Below are positions 1 to 7,113 of a stretch of DNA of 10,219 bases, one piece after another; position 1 is the first letter of the stretch, and every line of letters begins with the position of its first letter. The notes beneath the pieces were generated by a model. That model was not told the DNA's origin, did not search any database, and saw only the letters and a program-made list of their open reading frames with translations. Where the stretch lies: assembly GCA_946482495.1 (NCBI GenBank), contig CAMLRV010000070.1, positions 1 through 10,219 of the forward strand, read 5' to 3'. Made by a program: the position numbers and the translations under genes. This DNA comes from an uncultured Flavobacteriia bacterium. Its GTDB lineage: Bacteria; Bacteroidota; Bacteroidia; Flavobacteriales; Flavobacteriaceae.

Positions 1-953
1 AAAAAAATACTATCATTCACTCGTTTAACCGTAATTTCTCTAAAAGAGCGGATGGAAATCCAAATACACATGCTTTTGTAACTTCTCCAGAAATGGTAGC
101 AGCAATTGCTATTTCAGGACGATTAGATTTTAATCCACTTACTGATACCTTATTGAGTGATAGCGGACAAGAAGTAAAATTAAATCCACCAGTTGGTGAC
201 GAATTACCAAAAAAAGGATTTGATGTAGAAGATGATGGTTTTCAAGCACCAGCATCTGATGGAGCTTCGGTGGATGTAATTGTTTCTCCAACTTCAGATA
301 GATTGCAATTATTAGCGCCATTTGCACCTTGGGATGGAAAAAATATTACGGACGCAAAATTGTTAATCAAAGCTTTCGGAAAATGTACAACCGATCATAT
401 TTCTATGGCCGGACCGTGGTTACGTTTCCGTGGCCATTTAGATAATATTTCCAATAATATGTTAATTGGTGCTGAAAATGCTTTCAATAAAAAAACAAAT
501 TCGGTAAAAAATCAATTGACTGGCGAATATGATGAAGTGCCAAAAGTGCAAAGAGCATACAAAGCTGCCGGAATTTCTTCTATTGTGGTAGGAGATCATA
601 ATTACGGTGAAGGTTCTTCTCGTGAACATGCTGCAATGGAGCCACGTTTCTTAGGCGTGAAAGCAGTTTTAGTTAAATCGTTTGCACGTATTCACGAAAC
701 AAATTTGAAAAAACAAGGGATGTTAGCCTTAACTTTTGCTAACGAAGCTGATTACGATAAAATTCAAGAAGATGATACAATCAATTTCTTAGATTTAACA
801 GCATTCGCACCAGGAAAACCTTTAACCCTAGAATTTATTCACTCAGATGGAACCAAAGATATCATTTTAGCAAATCATACCTATAATGAAAGTCAAATTG
901 GCTGGTTTGTTGCGGGCTCTGCATTAAATTTAATTGCGGCTGGAAAAGCGTAA
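1..953 (+). CDS. acn: Aconitate hydratase, C-terminal part (5' end outside window)
   Basis: Aconitase interconverts citrate and isocitrate in the cytoplasmic TCA cycle. The reading frame is open from base 3, well before the first ATG at 93, so this is the last 316 codons of a longer gene; mitochondrial-type aconitases run to about 750-780 residues. From the window edge it reads [11 protein letters not shown], then [36 protein letters not shown] and [14 protein letters not shown], all very close to animal mitochondrial aconitase as I remember it. Fragment residues R10, R15, R143, S205 and R207 line up with the known active-site R447, R452, R580, S642 and R644. The three cysteines that ligate the 4Fe-4S cluster lie upstream, outside the window. 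The swivel domain 4 is complete. The gene ends at TAA 17 nt before a strong hairpin. It belongs to the ACO2-type family rather than E. coli AcnB, so the symbol is generic. Confidence 0.96.
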   Translation, partial: KNTIIHSFNRNFSKRADGNPNTHAFVTSPEMVAAIAISGRLDFNPLTDTLLSDSGQEVKLNPPVGDELPKKGFDVEDDGFQAPASDGASVDVIVSPTSDRLQLLAPFAPWDGKNITDAKLLIKAFGKCTTDHISMAGPWLRFRGHLDNISNNMLIGAENAFNKKTNSVKNQLTGEYDEVPKVQRAYKAAGISSIVVGDHNYGEGSSREHAAMEPRFLGVKAVLVKSFARIHETNLKKQGMLALTFANEADYDKIQEDDTINFLDLTAFAPGKPLTLEFIHSDGTKDIILANHTYNESQIGWFVAGSALNLIAAGKA

Positions 954-970
954 TTTGGTTTTAACATAAT

Positions 971-1004
971 AAAAAACTCCAAGTGAATGCTTGGAGTTTT
1001 TTTT
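971..1004. terminator. Bidirectional intrinsic terminator between acn and the M1/ABC gene
   Basis: A perfect 13-bp stem (971-983 AAAAAACTCCAAG, 990-1002 CTTGGAGTTTTTT) encloses a 6-nt loop, TGAATG. The A-run and T-run at the two ends mean the hairpin is followed by U-rich RNA whichever strand is read. It lies 17 nt after the acn stop and 3 nt after the stop of the convergent minus-strand gene, so it should end both transcripts. Confidence 0.92.
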
Positions 1005-1005
1005 A

Positions 1006-4000
1006 TTATTTCTTAAATAGCGCAGTTATTTTATTATGAAATTTTGGATGGGCAACTTTATAAACTTCATCTAAAAAATCGGTAGAAATTGGTTTAGGAT
1101 TTGGATATTTGTTTTTGGATAGAAAATTTCGTAAAGCTAAATTGACTTGGTTTTCTCCAATTAATTCCGACAATTTATACATTGCCACAGCTCCTTTGGA
1201 GTAGGAAATATGCGTTTTTTCTCCAGTAACTTTTATTAATGGAGTATCGCCAGAAAAACCTTTTTCACTTTCAAAAATATCTTGATGTATTTTTACACTT
1301 TCTTCAGCCTTTTTCTTACCATACATTTTTTTGAGTAACATCAATTCAGTGTACATGGCTAATGTTTCGGTTAACATCACATCACCTTCACGTTCATCTG
1401 GATCAATTTGCGAATTTCCCCACCACAAATGAGCCAATTCATGACCCGCTAATTCATTAACCACATCTTGTTTTTGATCGGCGGAAATATTACAATGAAA
1501 CGCCATATTTTCAGTCATATAAATTGTGGCTGGATAAGCTGTTGCATTAAATCCTTGTGTGAAACTAGAAACTTCAGCAAAACGAATGGTTTTAAATGGA
1601 TAACTTCCAAAATTGGTTTCACAATAATCTAATGTGATTTTTGCATTTTTAATTAAATGCGCCACATTTTCAGCATGAGTTGGATGATAATATACTTCAA
1701 AGCTTTTCCCTTTGTAGTTTTCTTTTTTTATAGCATATTTCGCTGATGAAATAGCAAAGCGAAACGGAATGGAACCAGTTTTAAACTGAAAAACATTTCT
1801 ATTTTTTTCTTTCCATTGTTTGGTTAATTCTCCAACTCCAATTGCGGTTTGATTGTCTTCTGTTGAAATGATCATATCGAGTGAAATGAAATCGAGATTA
1901 GTAACTTTAGGAGCTTCTAATGACTTAATTAAAGTACGTTTTCCTAATTGAAATTGTTTTCTAATTGGTTCTTCTTCAATTTCATTTGATGAATTATAGC
2001 CAATTTGTGGATAGAATCTGCTAATTCGCATAAAACTTCCATTTTCAATAATAGCATTAAATGATTGATGACCATTAATAGGTTTCCATTGATAAAATAA
2101 TTCAAAAGTAAAACTGATTTTTTGATTCGGAAGTAGCGCATTTTTCAACTGGACAATTTGATATTGCTTTGTAATCGAAATAGCTTTATTTTCAGTCTGT
2201 AAAACTGCTTTTTTAATTATGAAATTATCTGAAAAATTGAATAAAATTTCATGAATTGCTTGTGAAGTTTTATTCTCTAAAATATATTTTCCTTTAATAA
2301 AATAGGCGTTTTTAGAAGGAAATAAATCTACTCTTGTAGTAACTTCAGTAATTGTAGGTTGAGGTTTGTTTTGAAAGATTCGAAATTGTTTTTCATAATT
2401 AGCTTGTTGGTTTTCAATACTATTTTTGACTTTCGGAATATAGTCTGAAATTAGTCGAATTCCAGTAAATGAAATCAAGGCTAGAAAAGAAATAGTAAGC
2501 AACCAAAATGTGGTTTTAGTTATCGATTTTTTATTTTGATGAATAATATATAATAGAAAAAGAACAATTAAAAACCCAAATAATAGTCGTTCACTAAAGG
2601 CTTTTTCGTAACTTCCAAAACCATTCATATCACTAAAATCGAAACTAATAGAATTTAGAAATTTAAATAATGGATATTTTATAATTGATTTGCCTAACGT
2701 AGTTGTCATAAGCAAAATAAAAAGCCCAGAAATGGCTAATGATAAATATTTATTTTTGATTAATTTTTGAATAATTAATGTAAATCCACTTACTAAAATT
2801 AAAGGAAAAGTCGTAAATAAAAAAGTTCTAGCATACACATTCCATTCGATAATTGGATAATTGTAAAGAATTTGAAATGCTATTCCTTCAAGAATTAAAA
2901 CGATACAAAAAACAATTGCCAATGTTGTTAAAGTAAGCCAAATCGACCAAAATTTAAGTTGGTAATTTGTGGTGCTATCTTCTATATAATGAAAATTTGA
3001 ACTTTTACTTCGCCAAAATAAATCGTTTCCATAAAAAACTAGAATTAATGCGCCTAATACGTAATAATTCTGAATAATTGTTGAAACCATTAATCCAGAG
3101 GATGCATATTTTTGCGGTAATCGAATGCCTTTTTCAATTTCTGCATACATTTCCATTCCAACTACAAAGAGTAGGATTAAAATAATTAAAACAAAAGGTA
3201 TGCTTTTAGCTACATACGTCCAATTCATCTTCATGAAAGACAATAGCGATTGATATTTTATTTTTGTCGATTTTTCTGTAGAAACAAACGTAAATGGTTG
3301 TGAAATTGTTGTTTTATCTGAATTCTGATTGGTTTTTGAAGATTTTACTTTCTTAGAAATTGTGAATTTTTTCCTCACTACAATCAATAGCAAAATTGAA
3401 ATTAAAAGGATGCCGATTCTATTAACAAGCAAAATACCATTTAGCGATAAAAAATCGGTATTGCGTTGCTCAATTGATAAATGTGAAGTTTGATAAAAGT
3501 AGGCGGATAGTCCAAATGGATCAAGAATAGCTGAAAGTAATTGTGCTTGCTTCGATTGAGGTAATTGATTGGCCATAAAAGGCGAGTTAGAAAACAGCAA
3601 AGTGACCATGTAGAAAACATAAAGTAGCAACCCACTCACATATACAAAAAGTTTGTTTTTAGTTAACCAAGCTACAGCTGTTGTGATGGAAAGTATGAAA
3701 AAAGTATTGATTACTGTGAAAATTAATATCGGTAAAATGTAAAAAAAGATATTAAAATCAACTGTTTTCAGTCCATTGGTAGCAGCTTCTCGACCAATAA
3801 AAAAACTAATAGTCAATAGCAATGTAAATCCGAAACTCAATATAAAGATAGAAATGAATCGGCTCCAAAGTACTTGTTTTTTAGTAATTGGAAGCGAAAA
3901 ATAAATTAAATTGAAGTTAAAATCGATTTCTTTTAGCGCCAATTGTGCTGTAAATAATGTGGAAAAAAACAGACTGGTTAAACTTAAAAAAGCTGTAATA

Positions 4001-4161
4001 AAGCCAACTTGATAAGGTGAATTATACGCTAAATTTTCACTTAATGTAAATCGGGCAATATTTCCTGTGAAAAAGCCAAGAAAAAGTAATGTGAAAATCA
4101 GAATTAGAAATCTCCAGTTTTTACTATAAGATTTCAAATCGAAGGCAATTAGTGTTTTCAT
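1006..4161 (-). CDS. ABC-2 type permease fused to an M1-family metallopeptidase
   Basis: This 1051-residue protein joins an exporter membrane domain to a peptidase. Residues 1-264 carry about six membrane helices (near 16-34, 52-74, 101-121, 137-163, 170-190, 241-262). Residues 319-572 carry about seven more, so it looks like two ABC-2 half-permeases in one chain. An odd helix count places residues 573-1051 in the periplasm (inference). That part is an M1 gluzincin domain: zinc motif HELAH at 907-911, WWGN at 913-916, third zinc ligand probably E932 in LTET, and a catalytic Tyr candidate Y987 in YSKG. The usual GAMEN substrate motif is replaced by GFNATAYP at 870-877. The gap between HELAH and E932 is 20 residues instead of the family's usual 18. 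ATG overlaps the ATPase stop by 4 nt (ATGA), so the two are probably translationally coupled and form one transporter. The substrate is unknown. The architecture is known in Bacteroidota as an ABC permease/M1 aminopeptidase. Confidence 0.9.
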   Translation of the reverse strand: MKTLIAFDLKSYSKNWRFLILIFTLLFLGFFTGNIARFTLSENLAYNSPYQVGFITAFLSLTSLFFSTLFTAQLALKEIDFNFNLIYFSLPITKKQVLWSRFISIFILSFGFTLLLTISFFIGREAATNGLKTVDFNIFFYILPILIFTVINTFFILSITTAVAWLTKNKLFVYVSGLLLYVFYMVTLLFSNSPFMANQLPQSKQAQLLSAILDPFGLSAYFYQTSHLSIEQRNTDFLSLNGILLVNRIGILLISILLLIVVRKKFTISKKVKSSKTNQNSDKTTISQPFTFVSTEKSTKIKYQSLLSFMKMNWTYVAKSIPFVLIILILLFVVGMEMYAEIEKGIRLPQKYASSGLMVSTIIQNYYVLGALILVFYGNDLFWRSKSSNFHYIEDSTTNYQLKFWSIWLTLTTLAIVFCIVLILEGIAFQILYNYPIIEWNVYARTFLFTTFPLILVSGFTLIIQKLIKNKYLSLAISGLFILLMTTTLGKSIIKYPLFKFLNSISFDFSDMNGFGSYEKAFSERLLFGFLIVLFLLYIIHQNKKSITKTTFWLLTISFLALISFTGIRLISDYIPKVKNSIENQQANYEKQFRIFQNKPQPTITEVTTRVDLFPSKNAYFIKGKYILENKTSQAIHEILFNFSDNFIIKKAVLQTENKAISITKQYQIVQLKNALLPNQKISFTFELFYQWKPINGHQSFNAIIENGSFMRISRFYPQIGYNSSNEIEEEPIRKQFQLGKRTLIKSLEAPKVTNLDFISLDMIISTEDNQTAIGVGELTKQWKEKNRNVFQFKTGSIPFRFAISSAKYAIKKENYKGKSFEVYYHPTHAENVAHLIKNAKITLDYCETNFGSYPFKTIRFAEVSSFTQGFNATAYPATIYMTENMAFHCNISADQKQDVVNELAGHELAHLWWGNSQIDPDEREGDVMLTETLAMYTELMLLKKMYGKKKAEESVKIHQDIFESEKGFSGDTPLIKVTGEKTHISYSKGAVAMYKLSELIGENQVNLALRNFLSKNKYPNPKPISTDFLDEVYKVAHPKFHNKITALFKK

Positions 4162-5039
4162 ATCTTAACTTCGTTTTGGTTTAAGAATTTAAAATACACT
4201 TCTTCTAATGAAGGATTTACAGTTTCAAAGTCGGGTAGGAGCTCATTTGAAAACACTTGAATATTCAAATTTCCAGCTATGTAATGCGAAGCAATTACGT
4301 TATACTCGGTTTTGAAACGTTCTAATTCTTCTATTTGAATTTCTTTTTGCCAAATTTTGCCTTTTAATTCAGTGACAAAATCATTTGGTTTTCCAAGAGT
4401 TAAAACTTTTCCGTTTTGCATAATTGCCATTTTTGAGCAAAGGTTTCTTACATCTTCCACTAAATGTGTAGAAAGAATGACAATTCTCTCAGAACCAATT
4501 TCTGAAAGTAATCCGTTAAAACGATTTCTTTCTTCCGGATCTAAGCCAGCCGTAGGTTCATCTACTATAATAATTTTCGGATTTCCCAAAAGTGCTTGTG
4601 CGACACCAAATCGTTGTCGCATTCCGCCAGAAAAAGTATGCACTTCTTTGCTTTTTTGAGTCGATAAATTTACTTTTTCAAGTAAAATTTCTATTTGCTC
4701 TTTGCGTTCCTTTTTGTTGGAAATACCTTTTAAAATTGCCATGTGATTTAATAAATCATAAGCGGAAACTTTTGGGTAAACGCCAAAATCTTGGGGTAAA
4801 AATCCCAATTGTTCTTTAATAAACATTGGGTTTTCTAATACATTGACTCCGTTTAGCAAAATTTCCCCAGAATCTGCGGGTTGCAAACCAACAATAGTTC
4901 GCATTAAAGAAGATTTTCCAGCGCCATTCGGACCTAATAAACCAAACATTCCGTTTTCGATTTCTAACGAGATGTTACTCAACGCTTGTACGCCATTTGC
5001 ATACGTTTTGGTGAGATTTTTGATTGTTAACGTGTTCAT
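4158..5039 (-). CDS. ABC transporter ATP-binding protein (CcmA/NatA-like, ABC-2 exporter)
   Basis: This cytoplasmic ATPase should power the permease/M1 protein encoded immediately downstream. All nucleotide-binding elements are intact: Walker A GPNGAGKS at 36-43, Q-loop Q83, signature FSGGMRQR at 136-143, Walker B IIIVDE ending at D160/E161, D-loop AGLD at 164-167 and H-loop H192. The 293-residue length and the C-terminal extension of about 80 residues, ending in NPSLEEVYF, are typical of ATPases paired with ABC-2 permeases (bacitracin, Na+ or heme-type exporters). The start ATG at 5039 gives the standard MNTLTIKNLTKTY opening; no Shine-Dalgarno sequence is seen, as usual in this phylum. The stop codon overlaps the next start as ATGA. 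The gene lies 104 nt downstream of the HTH regulator in the same direction. The family is certain; the transported substrate cannot be told from sequence. Confidence 0.96.
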   Translation of the reverse strand: MNTLTIKNLTKTYANGVQALSNISLEIENGMFGLLGPNGAGKSSLMRTIVGLQPADSGEILLNGVNVLENPMFIKEQLGFLPQDFGVYPKVSAYDLLNHMAILKGISNKKERKEQIEILLEKVNLSTQKSKEVHTFSGGMRQRFGVAQALLGNPKIIIVDEPTAGLDPEERNRFNGLLSEIGSERIVILSTHLVEDVRNLCSKMAIMQNGKVLTLGKPNDFVTELKGKIWQKEIQIEELERFKTEYNVIASHYIAGNLNIQVFSNELLPDFETVNPSLEEVYFKFLNQNEVKI

Positions 5040-5079
5040 TTTTTGATTGTTTTTGATGATTATTTTGATGTTAAATTTT

Positions 5080-5095
5080 AGACAAAAGAATGTCT
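5080..5095. promoter_or_regulatory. Short inverted repeat upstream of the ABC operon (possible regulator site)
   Basis: AGACA (5080-5084) and TGTCT (5091-5095) form a perfect 5-bp inverted repeat around a 6-nt spacer, 41 nt upstream of the ATPase start. It is too short to act as a terminator and has no T-run. It could be an operator or part of a promoter region, but a 5-bp repeat can arise by chance in AT-rich DNA. The 104-nt gap has no clean TAnnTTTG promoter; the nearest match on the minus strand is TGTATTTG, with one mismatch. Confidence 0.25.
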
Positions 5096-5143
5096 GTCAA
5101 ATACAATTAAGTAATTGATAATGTTGATTGTATGTGATGAATT

Positions 5144-5350
5144 TTACTCTTTTACGTATTCGATAATATCTCCAGGTTGACAATCTAAAGCATCGCAAAT
5201 GGCTTCTAAAGTATCAAATCGAATACCTTTTGCTTTACCTGTTTTTAGAATGGATAAATTTGCTGGAGTAATATCCAAGATCTCTGCCAATTCTTTGCTT
5301 TGCATCTTACGTTTGGCTAGCATCACGTCTATGTTTACTATTATTGGCAT
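5144..5350 (-). CDS. Small Cro/CI-type HTH transcriptional regulator (YozG/HTH_26-like)
   Basis: This 68-residue protein is a single helix-turn-helix domain with no sensor or oligomerisation domain. Its key part is SKELAEILDITPANLSILK (18-36), where the second helix and the recognition helix sit, followed by GIRFDTLEAICDALDC and a C-terminal GDIIEYV. This is the pattern of the small XRE/YozG regulators, whose ending (QPGDIIEY) is very recognisable. The ATG lies one base after the stop of the DUF2975 gene (TAA-T-ATG), so the two are cotranscribed and probably coupled. Such pairs of a DUF2975 membrane protein and this regulator are common in Bacteroidota and Firmicutes; their physiological role is not established to my knowledge. 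The likely target is the palindrome in its own promoter at 5904-5930 (inference). Confidence 0.93.
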   Translation of the reverse strand: MPIIVNIDVMLAKRKMQSKELAEILDITPANLSILKTGKAKGIRFDTLEAICDALDCQPGDIIEYVKE

Positions 5351-5351
5351 A

Positions 5352-5870
5352 TTAAATAAATAAGTCTTGTTCGTTTTGAAGTTGTAATCCTTGTTTGAAA
5401 ATTGCTGCTAAAAAATAGGCAAATACACCAAGGAAAAAGTGTATTACTGCAACCAATTCTAATCCTTCTTCAATGTTTCCAGCAAATATTGAGGCTAATA
5501 AAATAGTCAACGATGGCATGAAAATGTTTCCCAAATAAAACCATTTTAATTGAGTAACGCCATATTGTGTAAATAATTTGGGTTGCTTAAACGCATTAAA
5601 GATGTTACTTAACAATAAAAAGAAAATGCCATAAAATGCAATTGGGATTAAGAAATTAAAAATTTTATAAGGCCAATCATTTTCACCGTTTAAGAAATGC
5701 GTTTCCGTAAAAGGAAAACAAATGGAAAAATATTTGCCATTTTCTCTTTCAATGTAACTCCATCCAGTAAGGAAGGATACCAATGAATATAATGCAGCAG
5801 CTATATATAGAATGGCTACAAAACGCGTAATATAGAATAATACAGTTGATATGATTTTTACATTTTTCAT
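5352..5870 (-). CDS. DUF2975 domain-containing four-helix membrane protein
   Basis: This 172-residue inner-membrane protein has four predicted helices, near residues 9-33, 69-88, 108-129 and 137-157. The family hallmark is the C-terminal tail FKQGLQLQNEQDLFI (158-172), where DUF2975 proteins typically show a G-x-x-L-x-x-E-x-D-L-x-I pattern. No enzymatic motif is visible. It is the first gene of a unit with the HTH regulator one base downstream. The recurring pairing suggests the membrane protein modulates or is controlled by the regulator, but no mechanism is visible here. A good Bacteroidota promoter lies 24-52 nt upstream. The start at 5870 (MKNVKIISTVLFYITRF) gives a short basic N-terminus before the first helix. 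The function is unknown; the family assignment is fairly secure. Confidence 0.85.
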   Translation of the reverse strand: MKNVKIISTVLFYITRFVAILYIAAALYSLVSFLTGWSYIERENGKYFSICFPFTETHFLNGENDWPYKIFNFLIPIAFYGIFFLLLSNIFNAFKQPKLFTQYGVTQLKWFYLGNIFMPSLTILLASIFAGNIEEGLELVAVIHFFLGVFAYFLAAIFKQGLQLQNEQDLFI

Positions 5871-5893
5871 TTTAAAACAGAAATTTATTACTG

Positions 5894-5922
5894 CAAATAT
5901 ATAATTAATTATCGTAAAACAA
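5894..5922 (-). promoter_or_regulatory. Bacteroidota-type promoter for the DUF2975-HTH unit
   Basis: Read on the minus strand, the -7 element is TATATTTG (5901-5894), a perfect fit to TAnnTTTG. A -33 TTG lies at 5922-5920 with an 18-nt spacer, within the usual range for the sigma factor of this phylum. The transcription start should fall near 5890, giving a leader of about 20 nt before the ATG at 5870. Confidence 0.75.
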
Positions 5923-5930
5923 TAATTAAT
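5904..5930. promoter_or_regulatory. Palindromic operator candidate inside the DUF2975-HTH promoter
   Basis: The arms ATTAATTATCGT (5904-5915) and ACAATAATTAAT (5919-5930) pair at 11 of 12 positions around a 3-nt spacer, AAA. The right arm covers the -33 element and the left arm lies in the promoter spacer, so a dimer bound here would block RNA polymerase. This fits autorepression by the small HTH protein encoded in the same unit (inference). A T-run is absent and the promoter runs through it, so it is not a terminator. The AT-rich outer arms could partly be chance; the inner TATCGT-AAA-ACAATA part is the informative core. Confidence 0.55.
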
Positions 5931-5973
5931 CGTAATTTTTTTAATGAAAAAAAATTTATTGAGTAGGATTAAT

Positions 5974-6005
5974 AAAAAACTCCAAGCTTTAACTTGGAGT
6001 TTTTT
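5974..6005. terminator. Intrinsic terminator after the DUF4105/Lnb-type gene
   Basis: A perfect 13-bp stem (5974-5986 and 5993-6005) has a 6-nt loop, CTTTAA. The stem is identical in sequence to that of the terminator at 971-1002; only the loop differs. It begins 4 nt after the stop of the minus-strand gene at 6010 and insulates that gene from the downstream DUF2975 promoter. It is U-rich on either strand, though only the minus strand carries a gene into it. Confidence 0.9.
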
Positions 6006-6009
6006 ATTG

Positions 6010-7113
6010 TTATTTCTGATTTAATTTCTTCACTTTCATCACAATTTTAATCAACCAAAATAAATGCAATCCAATTAGCGGTAAAATAATTAGTAATTGT
6101 ACTTTCGTTATAATATATGCTAGGTAAATCAACGTGAAAGCTATGCAAATTTGTCCGAACAAGACGATTTTTTGCGTATTGTTTTTCCAATAATAAAAAG
6201 CGAAAACTAGTAATAAAGGATTAAATAATAACGCGTTGTAATTCCATAAAATTTCTTCGTGTAGCGAATAAAATCCCACTAAACAGAAAAATAAACCTAG
6301 CAATCCTACTAAAATGAAATAAGTAATTTGAATTCCTTTTTTGTTTAAAAGGATTAGTACAACAATCGCAGTTAATAACGTATAAATTGAATTTACCCAA
6401 TCAAACTTAATTGTTACCGAATTTTCATTTAAAACTTTAGTTGGTTGCGCAATTTTTTGTCCGTTTAACGTTGCATTGTTCAATACTTTTTCCAATTCTA
6501 AAGGTAAAAATAGGCGAGTGGCAGGTTGGTCAACTTTGGTTCCAAACATAATTTGGATTCCTAATTTCATATAAAAATCCGACATGTATGGATATAAAAT
6601 ATCTCTATAACTTTGTTCTGATTTAGGTTGTTTCAAAACTTCTGAACCTAAAGTTTTATTGATTTTATCGACTACCATCGTCGTACAATTTTTATCAATA
6701 AATTTATAAGTGTAAAAACGCTCGTTTGAAGTTAAACTGTTATTTAGTTCGTTAAATAATTGTTGTTTTTGAGTAGTTGTTAAGTTCAGTTCTTGTTCTA
6801 CAATACTTCTACCATCAACTTTATAATTGTATTCAAAATTGTAATAATTCTCACTCGTTACAAAATATTGTAAATCACCTTTTACGAATTTCAACATAAA
6901 ATTAGGTGTTGTAAAGTCGAAAGCACCATAATTGTAAACAACATCAATATTGTTTGGATTATCTGTAATTCGAATTCCAGTATGACCATACATACCGTAA
7001 GAAACGGGCGCCGTTCCGCAAGTTAAAATGCTTGCTTTGGCATTGTCGGACAACGTAATGTTTTGTGAAAAACTAAGAATAGGGAGTAATAAGAAAAGTA
7101 ATTTTTTTAGCAT
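6010..7113 (-). CDS. DUF4105 / lipoprotein N-acyltransferase Lnb-domain protein
   Basis: This 367-residue envelope protein has a signal peptide (MLKKLLFLLLPILSFSQ, cut near residue 15-17), a periplasmic domain to about 235, then five membrane helices (near 241-257, 262-281, 291-308, 316-337, 339-358). The periplasmic domain has the DUF4105 pattern: TCGTAPVSYGMYGHTGIRI (31-49) with H44, VVYNYGAFDF (58-67), and DKNCTTMVVD (140-149) with C143. The order His then Cys matches circularly permuted papain-like (NlpC/P60) folds, so H44 and C143 are the likely catalytic pair (inference). From memory, this family was recently renamed after Lnb, an N-acyltransferase of Bacteroides lipoproteins that stands in for Lnt; the domain plus five-helix layout fits. 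Whether this copy acylates lipoproteins is not shown by sequence alone. A terminator follows within 4 nt. Confidence 0.85.
   Translation of the reverse strand: MLKKLLFLLLPILSFSQNITLSDNAKASILTCGTAPVSYGMYGHTGIRITDNPNNIDVVYNYGAFDFTTPNFMLKFVKGDLQYFVTSENYYNFEYNYKVDGRSIVEQELNLTTTQKQQLFNELNNSLTSNERFYTYKFIDKNCTTMVVDKINKTLGSEVLKQPKSEQSYRDILYPYMSDFYMKLGIQIMFGTKVDQPATRLFLPLELEKVLNNATLNGQKIAQPTKVLNENSVTIKFDWVNSIYTLLTAIVVLILLNKKGIQITYFILVGLLGLFFCLVGFYSLHEEILWNYNALLFNPLLLVFAFYYWKNNTQKIVLFGQICIAFTLIYLAYIITKVQLLIILPLIGLHLFWLIKIVMKVKKLNQK

Noticed and set aside
93..95. ATG at 93 as the start of the aconitase gene
   Set aside because: The same frame is open to the window edge and encodes conserved active-site sequence ([13 protein letters not shown]) upstream of it, so this ATG is internal.
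139..327. Minus-strand open frame inside acn
   Set aside because: It is antisense to highly conserved aconitase sequence and has low-complexity composition.
1944..3635. Minus-strand open frames at 1944-2141 and 3441-3635
   Set aside because: They lie inside the 1051-residue permease/M1 gene in another frame; the host frame is continuous across both, so there is no sign of frameshift.
4357..5046. Three plus-strand open frames (4357-4659, 4592-4819, 4843-5046) opposite the ABC ATPase gene
   Set aside because: They lie antisense to a gene with every ATPase motif intact, overlap one another and show no recognisable domain.
5144..5870. DUF2975-HTH pair as a toxin-antitoxin or defence module
   Set aside because: The four-helix membrane protein has no toxin-like features, is not a known toxin family, and the pair is a common chromosomal regulator unit; nothing in the window supports a defence role.
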